DNA of 64,000 nucleotides from Renibacterium sp043789415. GTDB lineage: Bacteria; Actinomycetota; Actinomycetes; Actinomycetales; Micrococcaceae. The stretch spans positions 1 through 64,000 of the forward strand of contig NZ_JBDLLW010000004.1 of NCBI RefSeq assembly GCF_043789415.1. The letters run 5' to 3'. How positions within the stretch are numbered: the first letter of the stretch is position 1; the number at the start of each line of letters is the position of its first letter. Under the pieces are notes generated by a model. That model was given only the letters and a program-made list of their open reading frames with translations, was not told where the DNA came from and did not search any database. Shown piece by piece: positions 9,539 to 17,904 of this stretch. The position numbers and the translations under genes are program-made.

Positions 9539-10729
9539 ATGATTTTGAATCGCGAACTCAATCGGCGCGTTCTCTTTAAAGTCGGCGGCGCCACCGCTTT
9601 GACGGCAACCGCTACTGTAACGAGCGGTATCGCTGCTGCGTCACCGGCAAGCAGCGCGGAAGCCACCGCCAAACGCTATCCGCGGGGCCAGGAGTTATTC
9701 ATCGGTTCCTATACGTCGGGCAGCAACCACGGCCTCGGGGTGAGCGCCGTCGAGATCGGCGAAGCAGGAAAGCTCGGCACCTCACGAATCGTCGCGTCGC
9801 TGGCGGATCCTTCGTTCGTGGTCACCTCCGGCAGCCGTGGCTATGCCGTGTTGGAGAGCGCCCAGGGCCGAGTCGCTGCCTTTGACCTCTGCCCGCAAAC
9901 ACCGAGCGCCAAAATACAGCAGTCTCAGGTTTTCGGGGCTGACCCGGCTCATTTGGCCTATTTGCCGCAGGGCCGGCTCGTGGTGGCGAATTACACCTCG
10001 GGTTCGGTGGTCTTGCTTGCCACCGGCGATGCTCTCAGCGGTCCAACCGTCCTGGATACCTTGCAATTGCAGGGCTCCGGGCCGGTGGCAGGGCGCCAGG
10101 ACGGACCGCACGCGCACCAAGTGGTGCCCACCGGGTATGGCACCGTGCTGGTGAGCGACCTCGGGTCAGATACGGTGACTGAGATTGAGGTGACTGAGAG
10201 TTCCCTGAAGGCTCACTCGGTCCTCAGGGTTCCCGCGGGAACCGGCCCTCGGCACCTGGTGCTGAGACGATCCGAGACCGCCGATGAGATCTTAGTCGTC
10301 GGTGAACTCGATACCAGGGTGCATCTTTTCCGACGGCCACGACGGGAGGCGCCCGGCGGCTGGGAATACGCGGGCGCCGTCGTGCTCGCCAGCACAACCG
10401 GCGAAGGCTATTCGGCCCATCTCGTGGTGAACGGGAATCTGGCCTATGTGAGCATCCGCGGGCAGAATCAAATGAGCGTGCTGCAGCTGGCCGAGCCGCA
10501 GGAAAACGCTGGTGGCGCCTTGCCTCAACTCATCCAGGAGGTGCCCTCTGGTGGTGACTGGCCACGGCATTTTGCCCTGAACCAGTTCAACGGAACTGAA
10601 GCAGTGCTCTATGTCGCCCATCAACGCAGCGATAATATTGCGGTTTTCCGGGTCGATGAAACCGGGCTGATCGGGGAGCAGATTCAGGATTTTGCCGCTG
10701 GCACGCCGGTCTGCCTGGTGGTGCACTGA
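9539..10729 (+). CDS. Tat-exported lactonase family (YbhE-like) beta-propeller protein
   Basis: A 396-residue protein whose N-terminus has a twin-arginine signal (NRRVLFK, then a hydrophobic Ala/Thr-rich segment ending near residue 40). The rest has repeated blades with motifs such as FIGSYTSG, DPAHLAYLP, GPHAHQV, VSDLGSDTV, GPRHLVLR and WPRHFALN. These are typical of the 6-phosphogluconolactonase-like lactonase family (Pfam Lactonase). Export makes a role on extracellular lactones or as a periplasm-side enzyme likelier than the pentose phosphate pathway. There is no ribosome site; TAGATT ends six bases before the ATG, so a leaderless mRNA is expected. Confidence 0.8.
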   Translation: MILNRELNRRVLFKVGGATALTATATVTSGIAAASPASSAEATAKRYPRGQELFIGSYTSGSNHGLGVSAVEIGEAGKLGTSRIVASLADPSFVVTSGSRGYAVLESAQGRVAAFDLCPQTPSAKIQQSQVFGADPAHLAYLPQGRLVVANYTSGSVVLLATGDALSGPTVLDTLQLQGSGPVAGRQDGPHAHQVVPTGYGTVLVSDLGSDTVTEIEVTESSLKAHSVLRVPAGTGPRHLVLRRSETADEILVVGELDTRVHLFRRPRREAPGGWEYAGAVVLASTTGEGYSAHLVVNGNLAYVSIRGQNQMSVLQLAEPQENAGGALPQLIQEVPSGGDWPRHFALNQFNGTEAVLYVAHQRSDNIAVFRVDETGLIGEQIQDFAAGTPVCLVVH

Positions 10730-10871
10730 GCGAGCCGGGCTGGGGCCACGATTGCAGCATGGCACGGGGGTCGTGACCCGGTAGGCTTATCGTGGGCATC
10801 CGAGATGCTCACCTTGTTCACGTTTTCGCGTTCTGCATCCAGCCGTTCGCCTATCCCAGGAGTTGACCATC

Positions 10872-12260
10872 ATGGCCGCCAATAAATCCGCACTCGATCC
10901 GATCATCTCGTTGGCCAAGCGCCGCGGCTTCGTCTTCCAAGCCGGAGAGATCTACGGCGGTTCGCGATCAGCCTGGGACTACGGCCCACTCGGGGTGGAG
11001 CTCAAGGAGAACATCAAGCAGCAATGGTGGCAGACCTTCGTCCGGGGGCGTGAGGACATGGTCGGCCTGGACTCCTCAGTGATCCTTCCGACTCCCACCT
11101 GGGTGGCTTCCGGGCACGTGGAAACCTTCACCGATCCGCTCGTTGAATCTCTGCACACCCATAAGCGTTATCGTGCTGATCATCTGATCGAGGCCTATAC
11201 CGCTAAGCACGGCCATCCGCCGGAGAATGGCCTGGCCGACATCAAGGATCCCGATACCGGTCAGCCAGGCAGCTGGACCGAACCGCAGCTGTTCTCCGGC
11301 TTGATGAAGACCTACCTCGGCCCGGTGGACAACGAAGAAGGCCTGCACTACCTGCGCCCGGAAACCGCACAAGGCATCTTCACTAACTTCAATAACGTGG
11401 TGACCACCTCGCGGAAGAAGCCGCCGTTCGGTATCGGACAGATGGGCAAGGCCTTCCGCAACGAGATCACCCCCGGCAATTTCATCTTTCGCACCCGCGA
11501 GTTCGAGCAGATGGAAATCGAGTTCTTTACCGCGCCCGAGGAAGCGGATGAGTGGTTCAAGCACTGGGTGGAGGCCTGCTGGAACTGGTTTGTGGATCTG
11601 GGCATCAACCCCGAGAACATGCGCCGTTTCGATGTGCCCGAAGAGGATCGCGCGCATTACTCGGCGGGCACCATCGACGTCGAATACAAGTTCGGCTTCC
11701 AGGGCTCGCAATGGGGCGAGCTGATGGGCATCGCGAACCGCACCGATTTCGATCTGAGCAACCATTCGAAGGCCTCGGGAACCGAGCTGAGCTACTTCAA
11801 CCAGGCCACCAATGAGCGTTACATTCCTTACGTGATCGAGCCTTCCTTCGGCCTGACGCGTTCCATGATGGCTTTCCTGATTGACGCCTACACCGAGGAC
11901 GAAGCTCCGAATACCAAGGGCGGAGTGGATACCCGCACAGTGCTCAAACTGGACCCGCGGCTCGCCCCGGTGAAGGCGGCCGTGCTGCCGCTCTCCCGCA
12001 ATGAGGATCTCTCGCCCAAAGCGAAAGCCTTGGCCGCTGAGCTGCGGAAGAGCTGGAACATCGAGTTTGACGACGCCGGAGCCATCGGTCGCCGCTACCG
12101 TCGTCAGGATGAAATTGGCACTCCGTTCTGCATCACGGTCGACTTCGACACCCTGGAGGACCAGGCAGTGACCATTCGGGAGCGCGACTCGATGAGCCAG
12201 CAGCGCGTCGCGCTCGATAAGGTGCGCGGCTACCTCGCCGAACGGCTGCTGGGGGCCTGA
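10872..12260 (+). CDS. glyS: Glycyl-tRNA synthetase (dimeric type)
   Basis: Charges tRNA-Gly. This is the single-chain alpha2 class II enzyme of Gram-positives and actinobacteria, 462 residues. Visible motifs are the N-terminal RRGFVFQAGEIYGG block, motif 2 with FRTREFEQMEIEFF, the IANRTDFDL segment, the motif 3 region YVIEPSFGLTR and a C-terminal anticodon-binding domain. The ATG at 10872 has CCAGGAG nine bases upstream. Its stop overlaps the start of the next gene (TGATG), suggesting co-translation with the GNAT protein. Confidence 0.95.
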   Translation: MAANKSALDPIISLAKRRGFVFQAGEIYGGSRSAWDYGPLGVELKENIKQQWWQTFVRGREDMVGLDSSVILPTPTWVASGHVETFTDPLVESLHTHKRYRADHLIEAYTAKHGHPPENGLADIKDPDTGQPGSWTEPQLFSGLMKTYLGPVDNEEGLHYLRPETAQGIFTNFNNVVTTSRKKPPFGIGQMGKAFRNEITPGNFIFRTREFEQMEIEFFTAPEEADEWFKHWVEACWNWFVDLGINPENMRRFDVPEEDRAHYSAGTIDVEYKFGFQGSQWGELMGIANRTDFDLSNHSKASGTELSYFNQATNERYIPYVIEPSFGLTRSMMAFLIDAYTEDEAPNTKGGVDTRTVLKLDPRLAPVKAAVLPLSRNEDLSPKAKALAAELRKSWNIEFDDAGAIGRRYRRQDEIGTPFCITVDFDTLEDQAVTIRERDSMSQQRVALDKVRGYLAERLLGA

Positions 12261-13267
12261 TGGCTCTGGAATACCGGCCCTGGCGAGAGGGCGACGACCA
12301 AGAGCTCCTGCAAATCTGGGGCGACCCCGAAGGATCGCAGAACGCTTGGTACCGGCAGACTCTGGAACCGAGCAATGACGGCGGCGTGCAGCTGGACGGC
12401 TCACGGCGAAACTGGAAGCGCTGCATCGTGGCCACGGATCAGGGCATCCCGGTCGCAGCGGGTGTGGTGATGGAACAGAGCCTGCACTCGGCTCGCCTCA
12501 CTGCTTATGTTGAAGTGGCCAAGGATCACCGCCGTCAAGGCGTTGGAGCGACTTTGCTGACCATGCTGCGGCACGAGGCCGAGCAAGCACCTAGCGGCGT
12601 CCGTGAGCTGACCACCAAGGTCGATCAGGGAACCTCCGGGGCTGCCTTCGCCGAGGCGCTCGGCTGGTCGGTGATTCAGGCCTCACGGTTGATCCAGGTG
12701 GAGCCGGCCAGCCTGTCGCTACCGCGGTTCCCGAAGCGCGAAGATCAAGCCGATGAGGATGCCGGTGCCGATCTGGTGCAGGACCTGGCCACCGGCTCGG
12801 TGGAACTGACCGACGTCGTCGGACGCTGGTACGAATCGGTCCACCGGGATTGGAGCCCCACCGGTCCGCTCAGCCCAGGCATGGTTCAGAGCTACTTCTT
12901 AGCAGATGCCACCGGCGCCCAAGGAGCCATTGTGCTGCGCGCCGAGCCGGAGAGCGCTTTCGGTGGCTCGGTGGCGCCCAGTAGGAAAGGCCGGATCCGG
13001 GCTTTCGCGGTGAGCTACGGGCCGCATCCTGCGGCAGCTCCCTCGAACGATCCGCCAGCGGACGTCTTGCTCGGCTGGGAAGCCGGCCTGTCAGCCGAGG
13101 ACGCCGCAGCAGCGGTGCGGGATCTGGTCGCCTTGGTGGCTTATCAGCACCCGGTGGTGCTCGAAGTCGACAGCTCGATGGCAGCGCTGACCGGTCTGGT
13201 GGATCCGCTGATTGCTGCGGGCAAAGCCCGACAGCTCGGGGCCAGTACGCTCATCGTCGCGGGCTGA
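12260..13267 (+). CDS. GNAT-family N-acetyltransferase, two-domain size
   Basis: A 335-residue protein. Residues 60-150 form a standard GNAT fold with the acetyl-CoA-binding segment VAKDHRRQGVGATLL (R/Q-x-x-G-x-G/A type). The C-terminal half is acidic and Ala-rich and probably a degenerate second GNAT domain, as in mycothiol-synthase-like tandem proteins, but its pyrophosphate loop is not recognisable. Its start overlaps the glyS stop by one base. The substrate is unknown. Confidence 0.75.
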   Translation: MALEYRPWREGDDQELLQIWGDPEGSQNAWYRQTLEPSNDGGVQLDGSRRNWKRCIVATDQGIPVAAGVVMEQSLHSARLTAYVEVAKDHRRQGVGATLLTMLRHEAEQAPSGVRELTTKVDQGTSGAAFAEALGWSVIQASRLIQVEPASLSLPRFPKREDQADEDAGADLVQDLATGSVELTDVVGRWYESVHRDWSPTGPLSPGMVQSYFLADATGAQGAIVLRAEPESAFGGSVAPSRKGRIRAFAVSYGPHPAAAPSNDPPADVLLGWEAGLSAEDAAAAVRDLVALVAYQHPVVLEVDSSMAALTGLVDPLIAAGKARQLGASTLIVAG

Positions 13268-13309
13268 GGCCTTTCCCCGGAGCGGATACTTCGCGATATC
13301 CTAGCGACG

Positions 13310-13366
13310 TCGCGATAGCCCACGGGATGTGCAGTGCGCTATCGCGAGGCTGGTGGGCTATCGCGA
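13310..13366. terminator. Inverted repeat between convergent genes
   Basis: TCGCGATAGCCCAC (13310-13323) is the exact inverse of 13353-13366. A further copy of the core CTATCGCGA sits between the arms near 13339. The right arm contains the stop codon of the minus-strand gene. It probably terminates transcription from both sides; no U-run is present. Confidence 0.55.
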
Positions 13367-14011
13367 ATTCGATGCTCCAGAATCCGAGATGCTCGAATCG
13401 GTGGTGTTCGCGGTAGGCGCTATTGCATTGTGCTGGTAAGTGCCAGTGATCAAGGGGCTTGGTGCCAATTTGGCTGAAATGGAGTCAAAGAGCTTCGTCA
13501 CTCGGCGTTTGCTTCGACCATTGTTATAGCCGGCGTTCCTCCTGGTCCAAATCCCCAGGGTCAAAGTAGTGGACTGTCCATTGGAAACCAGATAGGCCGC
13601 CATCCAGTGGCCGACTCGGTCATAGTTTTTGCCGAGTGAAACCCAGAACCAGCCCGGCTGTTGTTGATGGATTCTCAGTCTCGGATCTTCTGAGAGAGTG
13701 TCGAAAACAGCCTGACGGACATCGTCGACTGGCCGGTCAATGTTGACCACCCCGACGCTTTCCGCGCCGCGCTCCCACAGCCGGTAGCGCGACTTTTCAT
13801 TGACATAGGGTTTACCGCTGATCCAGTAAATACCGAACCAACTCGCCGAGAAAATAATGGTGAACAACCCGATAAAAAGCCCTGGCTGGTAAGGCTCGCC
13901 AGGATGCGGACCAGAAGTGAGAGCCACGATCCCATTAACCACTAAACCGATCCAGGCTGCCAGCATGAGCCCTAATAGCCAAGGCCGGATCGCCCGGAGA
14001 AATCTTTCCAC
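13358..14011 (-). CDS. Membrane-anchored protein of unknown function (paralogue A)
   Basis: About 217 residues: two N-terminal transmembrane segments (RPWLLGLMLAAWIGLVV and a second near 45-65) and a soluble domain ending in a Ser/Asn-rich tail. I do not recognise a family. It shares the same organisation and strings such as EKSRYRLWERGAES, WVSLGK, GHWMAAYLV, TTLTLGIWT and AKLAP with its downstream neighbour at 14053-14721, so the pair is a tandem duplication. The GTG at 14011 is chosen because both copies carry TAGAAT seven bases before the equivalent codon; a longer start with extra residues is not conserved. Confidence 0.65.
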   Translation of the reverse strand: MERFLRAIRPWLLGLMLAAWIGLVVNGIVALTSGPHPGEPYQPGLFIGLFTIIFSASWFGIYWISGKPYVNEKSRYRLWERGAESVGVVNIDRPVDDVRQAVFDTLSEDPRLRIHQQQPGWFWVSLGKNYDRVGHWMAAYLVSNGQSTTLTLGIWTRRNAGYNNGRSKRRVTKLFDSISAKLAPSPLITGTYQHNAIAPTANTTDSSISDSGASNSR

Positions 14012-14018
14012 GGCCACA

Positions 14019-14024
14019 ATTCTA
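14019..14024 (-). promoter_or_regulatory. Leaderless -10 box, paralogue A
   Basis: TAGAAT on the minus strand ends 7 nt before GTG 14011. The same box and spacing occur at paralogue B. Confidence 0.6.
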
Positions 14025-14052
14025 GTCGGGTGCGGGACCACCCACCGAGGAG

Positions 14053-14721
14053 TTACTGCTGCCCAGCTGAGGCGGTGAATGTTTGACCCGCGGTGGGTGA
14101 ATCGGCATTCGAGGTGACCTCGCTCGGCATCATGGTGCCCGGGTTATAGCTGACCGGAACCAGCGGGGTCGGTGCCAGCTTGGCCGTAATGGCATCGAAA
14201 ATACGCCTTACCTGGCGCCTATTCCTGCCCAGGTCGTAGCCTCGATCTTTCGTGGTCCAGATTCCCAGGGTCAGAGTAGTGATTCCCTCGGCTGTCACGA
14301 GATAGGCGGCCATCCAACACCCAGCCTTTTCTTGCCTCTTACCGAGCGATACCCAGATCACTTCGGGGTGCTGTTCGTCAACCCTGAGCTTGGGGTCTGT
14401 GCTGATAGCTTCCAGCACGGCCTGATGGACTTGATCAGCGGGTAGCGCGATGGCGACCCGTCCGGCGCTCTCTGCGCTGCGTTCCCAGAGCCGGTAAGGT
14501 GACTTCTCATCGATATACGGCTTCCGGCTGCCGTGATTGATCCACAGGAATATCAGCGAATTAGCGAATATCAGAATTCCGTAAGGGTAGAAACCATGCG
14601 GCCTCTCCAGATTGAAGATCAGCACAGTGAGATAGAAAACACCCAGAACTACAAATCCGAGGGTCCAGGCCCAATACAGGCCTATTAGCCACGGCCGGAT
14701 AACCCGGAAAAACCTGTCCAT
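14053..14721 (-). CDS. Membrane-anchored protein of unknown function (paralogue B)
   Basis: A 222-residue protein with two N-terminal membrane segments and a cytosolic or extracellular domain of unknown fold. About half of its aligned positions match paralogue A (compare IRPWL, EKSPYRLWERSAES, WVSLGKRQEKAGCWMAAYLV, TTLTLGIWT). It starts at ATG 14721 with TAGAAT seven bases upstream and no ribosome site. It lies upstream of paralogue A on the same strand but each copy has its own promoter box, so they may be transcribed separately. Confidence 0.7.
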   Translation of the reverse strand: MDRFFRVIRPWLIGLYWAWTLGFVVLGVFYLTVLIFNLERPHGFYPYGILIFANSLIFLWINHGSRKPYIDEKSPYRLWERSAESAGRVAIALPADQVHQAVLEAISTDPKLRVDEQHPEVIWVSLGKRQEKAGCWMAAYLVTAEGITTLTLGIWTTKDRGYDLGRNRRQVRRIFDAITAKLAPTPLVPVSYNPGTMMPSEVTSNADSPTAGQTFTASAGQQ

Positions 14722-14728
14722 GGCCGCA

Positions 14729-14734
14729 ATTCTA
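14729..14734 (-). promoter_or_regulatory. Leaderless -10 box, paralogue B
   Basis: TAGAAT on the minus strand ends 7 nt before ATG 14721. Confidence 0.65.
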
Positions 14735-14770
14735 GACGAATACGGCCATGGACAGGGTGAAAGAACGGAA

Positions 14771-15421
14771 TTAGGCCATTTCGGAATAGCGTTTGGCCGC
14801 GGCTAATGCTTCTTTCAGTTCGGCCACATTGAACGACTTCGCATAGGAAGGGGTATCGCGCTGAGAGCGCCAGCCTTCGCTGAGCGGGCCGAGATCCACC
14901 GGCTCAAAGCCGAAGAGGTCGATCAATTCGGCCACCTGAGCCTTGGCCGCCTGATCATCGCCGGCATAGGGCAGCGCCCGCCGGTTCTCGCTGCCGGAAG
15001 GGGTGCCATCGGTCGCTAGATCCGGCGCGGAGATATTGTTGAAGGCCTTCACTACGGACGAGGTCGGCAGGTGCTGCTGCAGCAACTCGCTCACCGTGGT
15101 CTCCTCCGAATCGAGTTCAGCGATCTGACCGTCGCGCTCTGGGTAATAGTTATTGGTATCGATCACTACTTTGCCCGCCAAGGGCTCAACGGGAACTTGC
15201 TGGTAATTCTTCAGCGGCACGGTTACCACGACGAGGTCGCCCGCAGCCGCCGCTTCTGCCGGAGTGGCCGCCTTGGCTCGGGGGCCGAGCTCGGTGATCA
15301 GATCCTGCAAAGTCTCTGGTCCGCGAGAGTTGCTGAGCACCACCTGATAGCCGTTGGCCACTGCCAGCCGGGCCAGTGCGCTGCCGATATTTCCACTGCC
15401 AATTAATCCAAGAGTTGTCAT
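14771..15421 (-). CDS. NAD(P)-binding F420-type reductase family oxidoreductase
   Basis: A 216-residue protein beginning with a Rossmann dinucleotide site (GLIGSGNIGSALA, residues 4-16) and the SNSRGPETL segment that in the F420-dependent NADP reductase family contacts the NADP phosphate. The short length and the D(T)NNYYPERDG, VKAFNNIS motifs fit the NADPH-dependent F420 reductase/ProC-like family (Pfam F420_oxidored). Whether it uses F420 or another partner cannot be read. No strong ribosome site is visible. Confidence 0.75.
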   Translation of the reverse strand: MTTLGLIGSGNIGSALARLAVANGYQVVLSNSRGPETLQDLITELGPRAKAATPAEAAAAGDLVVVTVPLKNYQQVPVEPLAGKVVIDTNNYYPERDGQIAELDSEETTVSELLQQHLPTSSVVKAFNNISAPDLATDGTPSGSENRRALPYAGDDQAAKAQVAELIDLFGFEPVDLGPLSEGWRSQRDTPSYAKSFNVAELKEALAAAKRYSEMA

Positions 15422-15564
15422 GTTTGCTTCAACCAGAGTCGGAAAAATATATTCCCCATCAAAGAAATCTTCAAGAGTTTCAGGGCAAATTCAAGAACTC
15501 AGAAAAATGCTTGACACCGAGCTTCCGGCTCCGGAACATTGACCCGGGGAATGAGGTGAAGATC

Positions 15565-15594
15565 ATGCCTACTATCGAAGGAAACATCAGATGA
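15565..15594 (+). CDS. Possible nine-codon leader ORF before the M15 peptidase
   Basis: ATG at 15565 opens a nine-codon frame (MPTIEGNIR) whose TGA overlaps the downstream ATG as ATGA. GAGGTGA lies 5 nt upstream (15553-15559). It could couple translation to the peptidase gene or be coincidental. Confidence 0.3.
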   Translation: MPTIEGNIR

Positions 15595-16169
15595 ATCCAG
15601 ATACGACCTTGCCAGAAACCGCTCAAAAGGGCCTGAGCAGACGAAATGTTCTCCGCGGAGCCTCCGCCATCTTGGTGACGGGTGGTGCAGCCCTGGCCAG
15701 TGCTGCACCGGCTCTGGCCGCCACCTCTCAAAACGGTTGGCCGGCGAGCGAATCCTTGCCTTTGGCCACTCTGAAAGTCGGTAGTGTCACTTTCCCATCC
15801 GGAGTGCTCAAAGGAGATGTAGCCACTGTCCTGGGCTATGTCGCCCGACGCTTCAACAAAGAGGTTGAGGCTTTGCACGAGGGCTGGTGCTGGGGATACA
15901 ACTTCCGCAAGATCAGTGGCAGCACCGAGTACTCCAACCACTCCAGCGGCACCGCGATCGATTGCAACGCACCTGACCATCCGCTGGGTAAAGAAGGCAC
16001 TTACAGCAAGGCCCAGGTCACGGCCATCCACAAGATCATCAGTGACTGTAATGGTGTGGTGCGCTGGGGTGGCGACTACAACGGACGCAAGGACGAAATG
16101 CACTTCGAGATCAACGTCGGGCCGGGCAATGCAAAGCTCAAGGCTCTGGCGAAGAAAATCAAAGGCTGA
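15591..16169 (+). CDS. Tat-exported M15-family peptidase (peptidoglycan peptide hydrolase)
   Basis: 192 residues. A Tat signal (SRRNVLRG, then a hydrophobic segment, cleavage near residue 44) is followed by a compact LAS-fold zinc peptidase domain. Zinc ligands are His117 and Asp124 in NHSSGTAID and His171 in DEMHFE, with WGGD just before as in endolysin-type M15 enzymes. Such enzymes cut cell-wall stem peptides (D-Ala-D-Ala or L-Ala-D-Glu bonds). Three Cys residues (100, 125, 153) could form disulfides after export. GAAGGAAA precedes the ATG. Confidence 0.82.
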   Translation: MNPDTTLPETAQKGLSRRNVLRGASAILVTGGAALASAAPALAATSQNGWPASESLPLATLKVGSVTFPSGVLKGDVATVLGYVARRFNKEVEALHEGWCWGYNFRKISGSTEYSNHSSGTAIDCNAPDHPLGKEGTYSKAQVTAIHKIISDCNGVVRWGGDYNGRKDEMHFEINVGPGNAKLKALAKKIKG

Positions 16170-16200
16170 GTTTCACCCATCAGATCCGGAAGTTAAACCT

Positions 16201-16238
16201 GAAGCGGGGTGCCGGTCCAGTGACCGGCACCCCGCTTC
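16201..16238. terminator. Bidirectional hairpin terminator
   Basis: GAAGCGGGGTGCCGGT (16201-16216) and its exact inverse at 16223-16238 form a 16-bp stem with a 6-nt loop. It lies between the convergent M15 peptidase and acyltransferase genes. Confidence 0.8.
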
Positions 16239-16271
16239 GGCGTCTGAATCAGCGACGAGCCAGCACTGGGT

Positions 16272-17084
16272 TTAACCCTGGCGACGCCGATGAATCCGAT
16301 CAAGCTCATCCGCGGCCACTTGTTCTTCCACGGTCATCGCCCCGCCGCCGAGGGCAGCGGGCATCCACCAGGCGCCCGGCTCAGCTTTCAGCGGGAAGAC
16401 CTTCCTGGCCTCATCGATTCCAGCCTGCAGTGCCTTGCGTAGCTCGGCCGTGGCGACCACCGCATCGACGTCAGCGGGGTAGCGGAGTTGTTCGCCGATC
16501 TGCACCCTGATCGGCGCTTTCCAGCTGCGTCGCGGGCTGAAGGAGTGCCCACGGGTCATCAGGCGATGAGCGCCCCACACCGAAACCGGGATCACCGGAA
16601 CCCCAGCCTCCGCGGCCATCCGGACGGCTCCGGTCTTGCACTCGCGCACGGTGAAGGAACGGCTCACTCCGGCTTCCGGCAGGATCGCGATGTATTCTCC
16701 CTCTCGGAGTTTCTCAACGGCTTGCTGGTACGCCTCGCCACCGGCGGACCGATCAACCACGATATGCCCGGCCGCCGAGATGGCCGGTCCAGCGAGCCAA
16801 TGATTCGCCGCGCCTCGATGAATCAGGTACCGCATCTGCACCTTAGCGTGCTTCCACATCACCATCGAGGTGACGGCGAAGTCCAGGTAACCGAAGTGCG
16901 TGATCGCGATCACCGCTCCTTTGCCCGGCACCGGCTGGCGAGCTTTCTTCACAATCGGGTCAGGTGCAGGCAAGTGCTCAGCACCACGGGTCCGCACATC
17001 GAGCTGCAGCAGCCAACGCAGCACCAACCCGGTGCCAACGATCATCCGGTAGAAGGTGTTATTCGGTGCTGGGCGCCAGGCCAT
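16272..17084 (-). CDS. Lysophospholipid acyltransferase (PlsC-like)
   Basis: A 270-residue glycerophospholipid acyltransferase-like protein. It has the catalytic HX4D motif in THFGYLD (about residues 62-68) and the phosphate-binding PEAGVSR motif near 137. A short hydrophobic N-terminus would tether it to the membrane. The family transfers acyl groups to lysophosphatidic acid or related acceptors. It overlaps the DUF1295 gene by one base (TGATG) and is last in a three-gene minus-strand operon. Confidence 0.82.
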   Translation of the reverse strand: MAWRPAPNNTFYRMIVGTGLVLRWLLQLDVRTRGAEHLPAPDPIVKKARQPVPGKGAVIAITHFGYLDFAVTSMVMWKHAKVQMRYLIHRGAANHWLAGPAISAAGHIVVDRSAGGEAYQQAVEKLREGEYIAILPEAGVSRSFTVRECKTGAVRMAAEAGVPVIPVSVWGAHRLMTRGHSFSPRRSWKAPIRVQIGEQLRYPADVDAVVATAELRKALQAGIDEARKVFPLKAEPGAWWMPAALGGGAMTVEEQVAADELDRIHRRRQG

Positions 17085-17902
17085 CAGGAGTCCTTACGTG
17101 GTGGGAGCGGGAAGAAACCGCTGGTCTGAGCTATGTACTCACGGTAGCCGGGCCGCCCGTCCATCCGGGCTTCGGTGAGCGGCTTGCCGGTGCGAGCGGC
17201 GAGTGCCCAGATCATCAAGGTGGGGGAGAGCACGGTCAACAGGCCGGGCCAGGAATCCGCGCTGATCAGAAATAAGCCCAGCCATACCGCGGCGTCGCCG
17301 AAGTAGTTGGGGTGCCTGGTGTAGCGCCAGAGACCGGATTTCAGCACTGTTCCACGGCGACTGGGATCCGCTTTGAAACGGGCCAATTGCCAATCCCCGA
17401 TGGTCTCAAAGCTGAGTCCGATCAGCCAGATCAGGCCACCTAGCCAGGCGAAAAAGCCCAAGGGCCCGGTGGCGAACATCCCCACCTGAACGGTGAGCGA
17501 GACGAAGAACAGCACTATGCCCTGGGGCAAATACACCCTGCGCAGGGCGTAGACGTTCTGATTGCCAGGCGCCTTGCTCAGCATCGCCGCGTAGCGCGGA
17601 TCTTCCTTGCCATCGCGAGCCCGCCAGCCGATGAACCCCGCGAGCCGGAGCCCCCAGAGGACCACCGCGGCTAAGAGCAGCAACCGGCGTCCGCCGTCCG
17701 CGGTGGTTGCTGTCGAACTCAGGAAGCTGATCACCGCCACTACGACAAACCCCAGTCCCCAGGCGGTATCGATCACGCTGTGCCGTTTCTGCAGCACCGC
17801 CACCAGATATGTCAGGGCGAGTAAGCCGAGCACCCCGAGTGCTGAATACAGCAGATTCCAGGCGAAGACGCTGAACGGGAAGTCCAAGGAAAAATCGAGC
17901 AT
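17084..17902 (-). CDS. DUF1295 membrane protein (steroid 5-alpha-reductase-like)
   Basis: A 272-residue protein with about seven membrane segments. The HSVIDTAWGLGFV motif in the N-terminal half and LWRYTRHPNYFGDAAVWLG near residue 195 define the DUF1295 family. That family is related to steroid reductases and isoprenylcysteine methyltransferases and binds NADPH or SAM near the YxRHPNY motif. CAGGAG is nine bases before the ATG. It sits 2 nt after the hydrolase gene and overlaps the acyltransferase gene, so all three are probably co-expressed in lipid metabolism. Confidence 0.8.
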   Translation of the reverse strand: MLDFSLDFPFSVFAWNLLYSALGVLGLLALTYLVAVLQKRHSVIDTAWGLGFVVVAVISFLSSTATTADGGRRLLLLAAVVLWGLRLAGFIGWRARDGKEDPRYAAMLSKAPGNQNVYALRRVYLPQGIVLFFVSLTVQVGMFATGPLGFFAWLGGLIWLIGLSFETIGDWQLARFKADPSRRGTVLKSGLWRYTRHPNYFGDAAVWLGLFLISADSWPGLLTVLSPTLMIWALAARTGKPLTEARMDGRPGYREYIAQTSGFFPLPPRKDS

Positions 17903-17904
17903 GA

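Noticed and set aside
11076..12404. 442-codon open frame on the minus strand across glyS
   Set aside because: It is the antisense shadow of a conserved gene in high-GC DNA and shows no recognisable protein.
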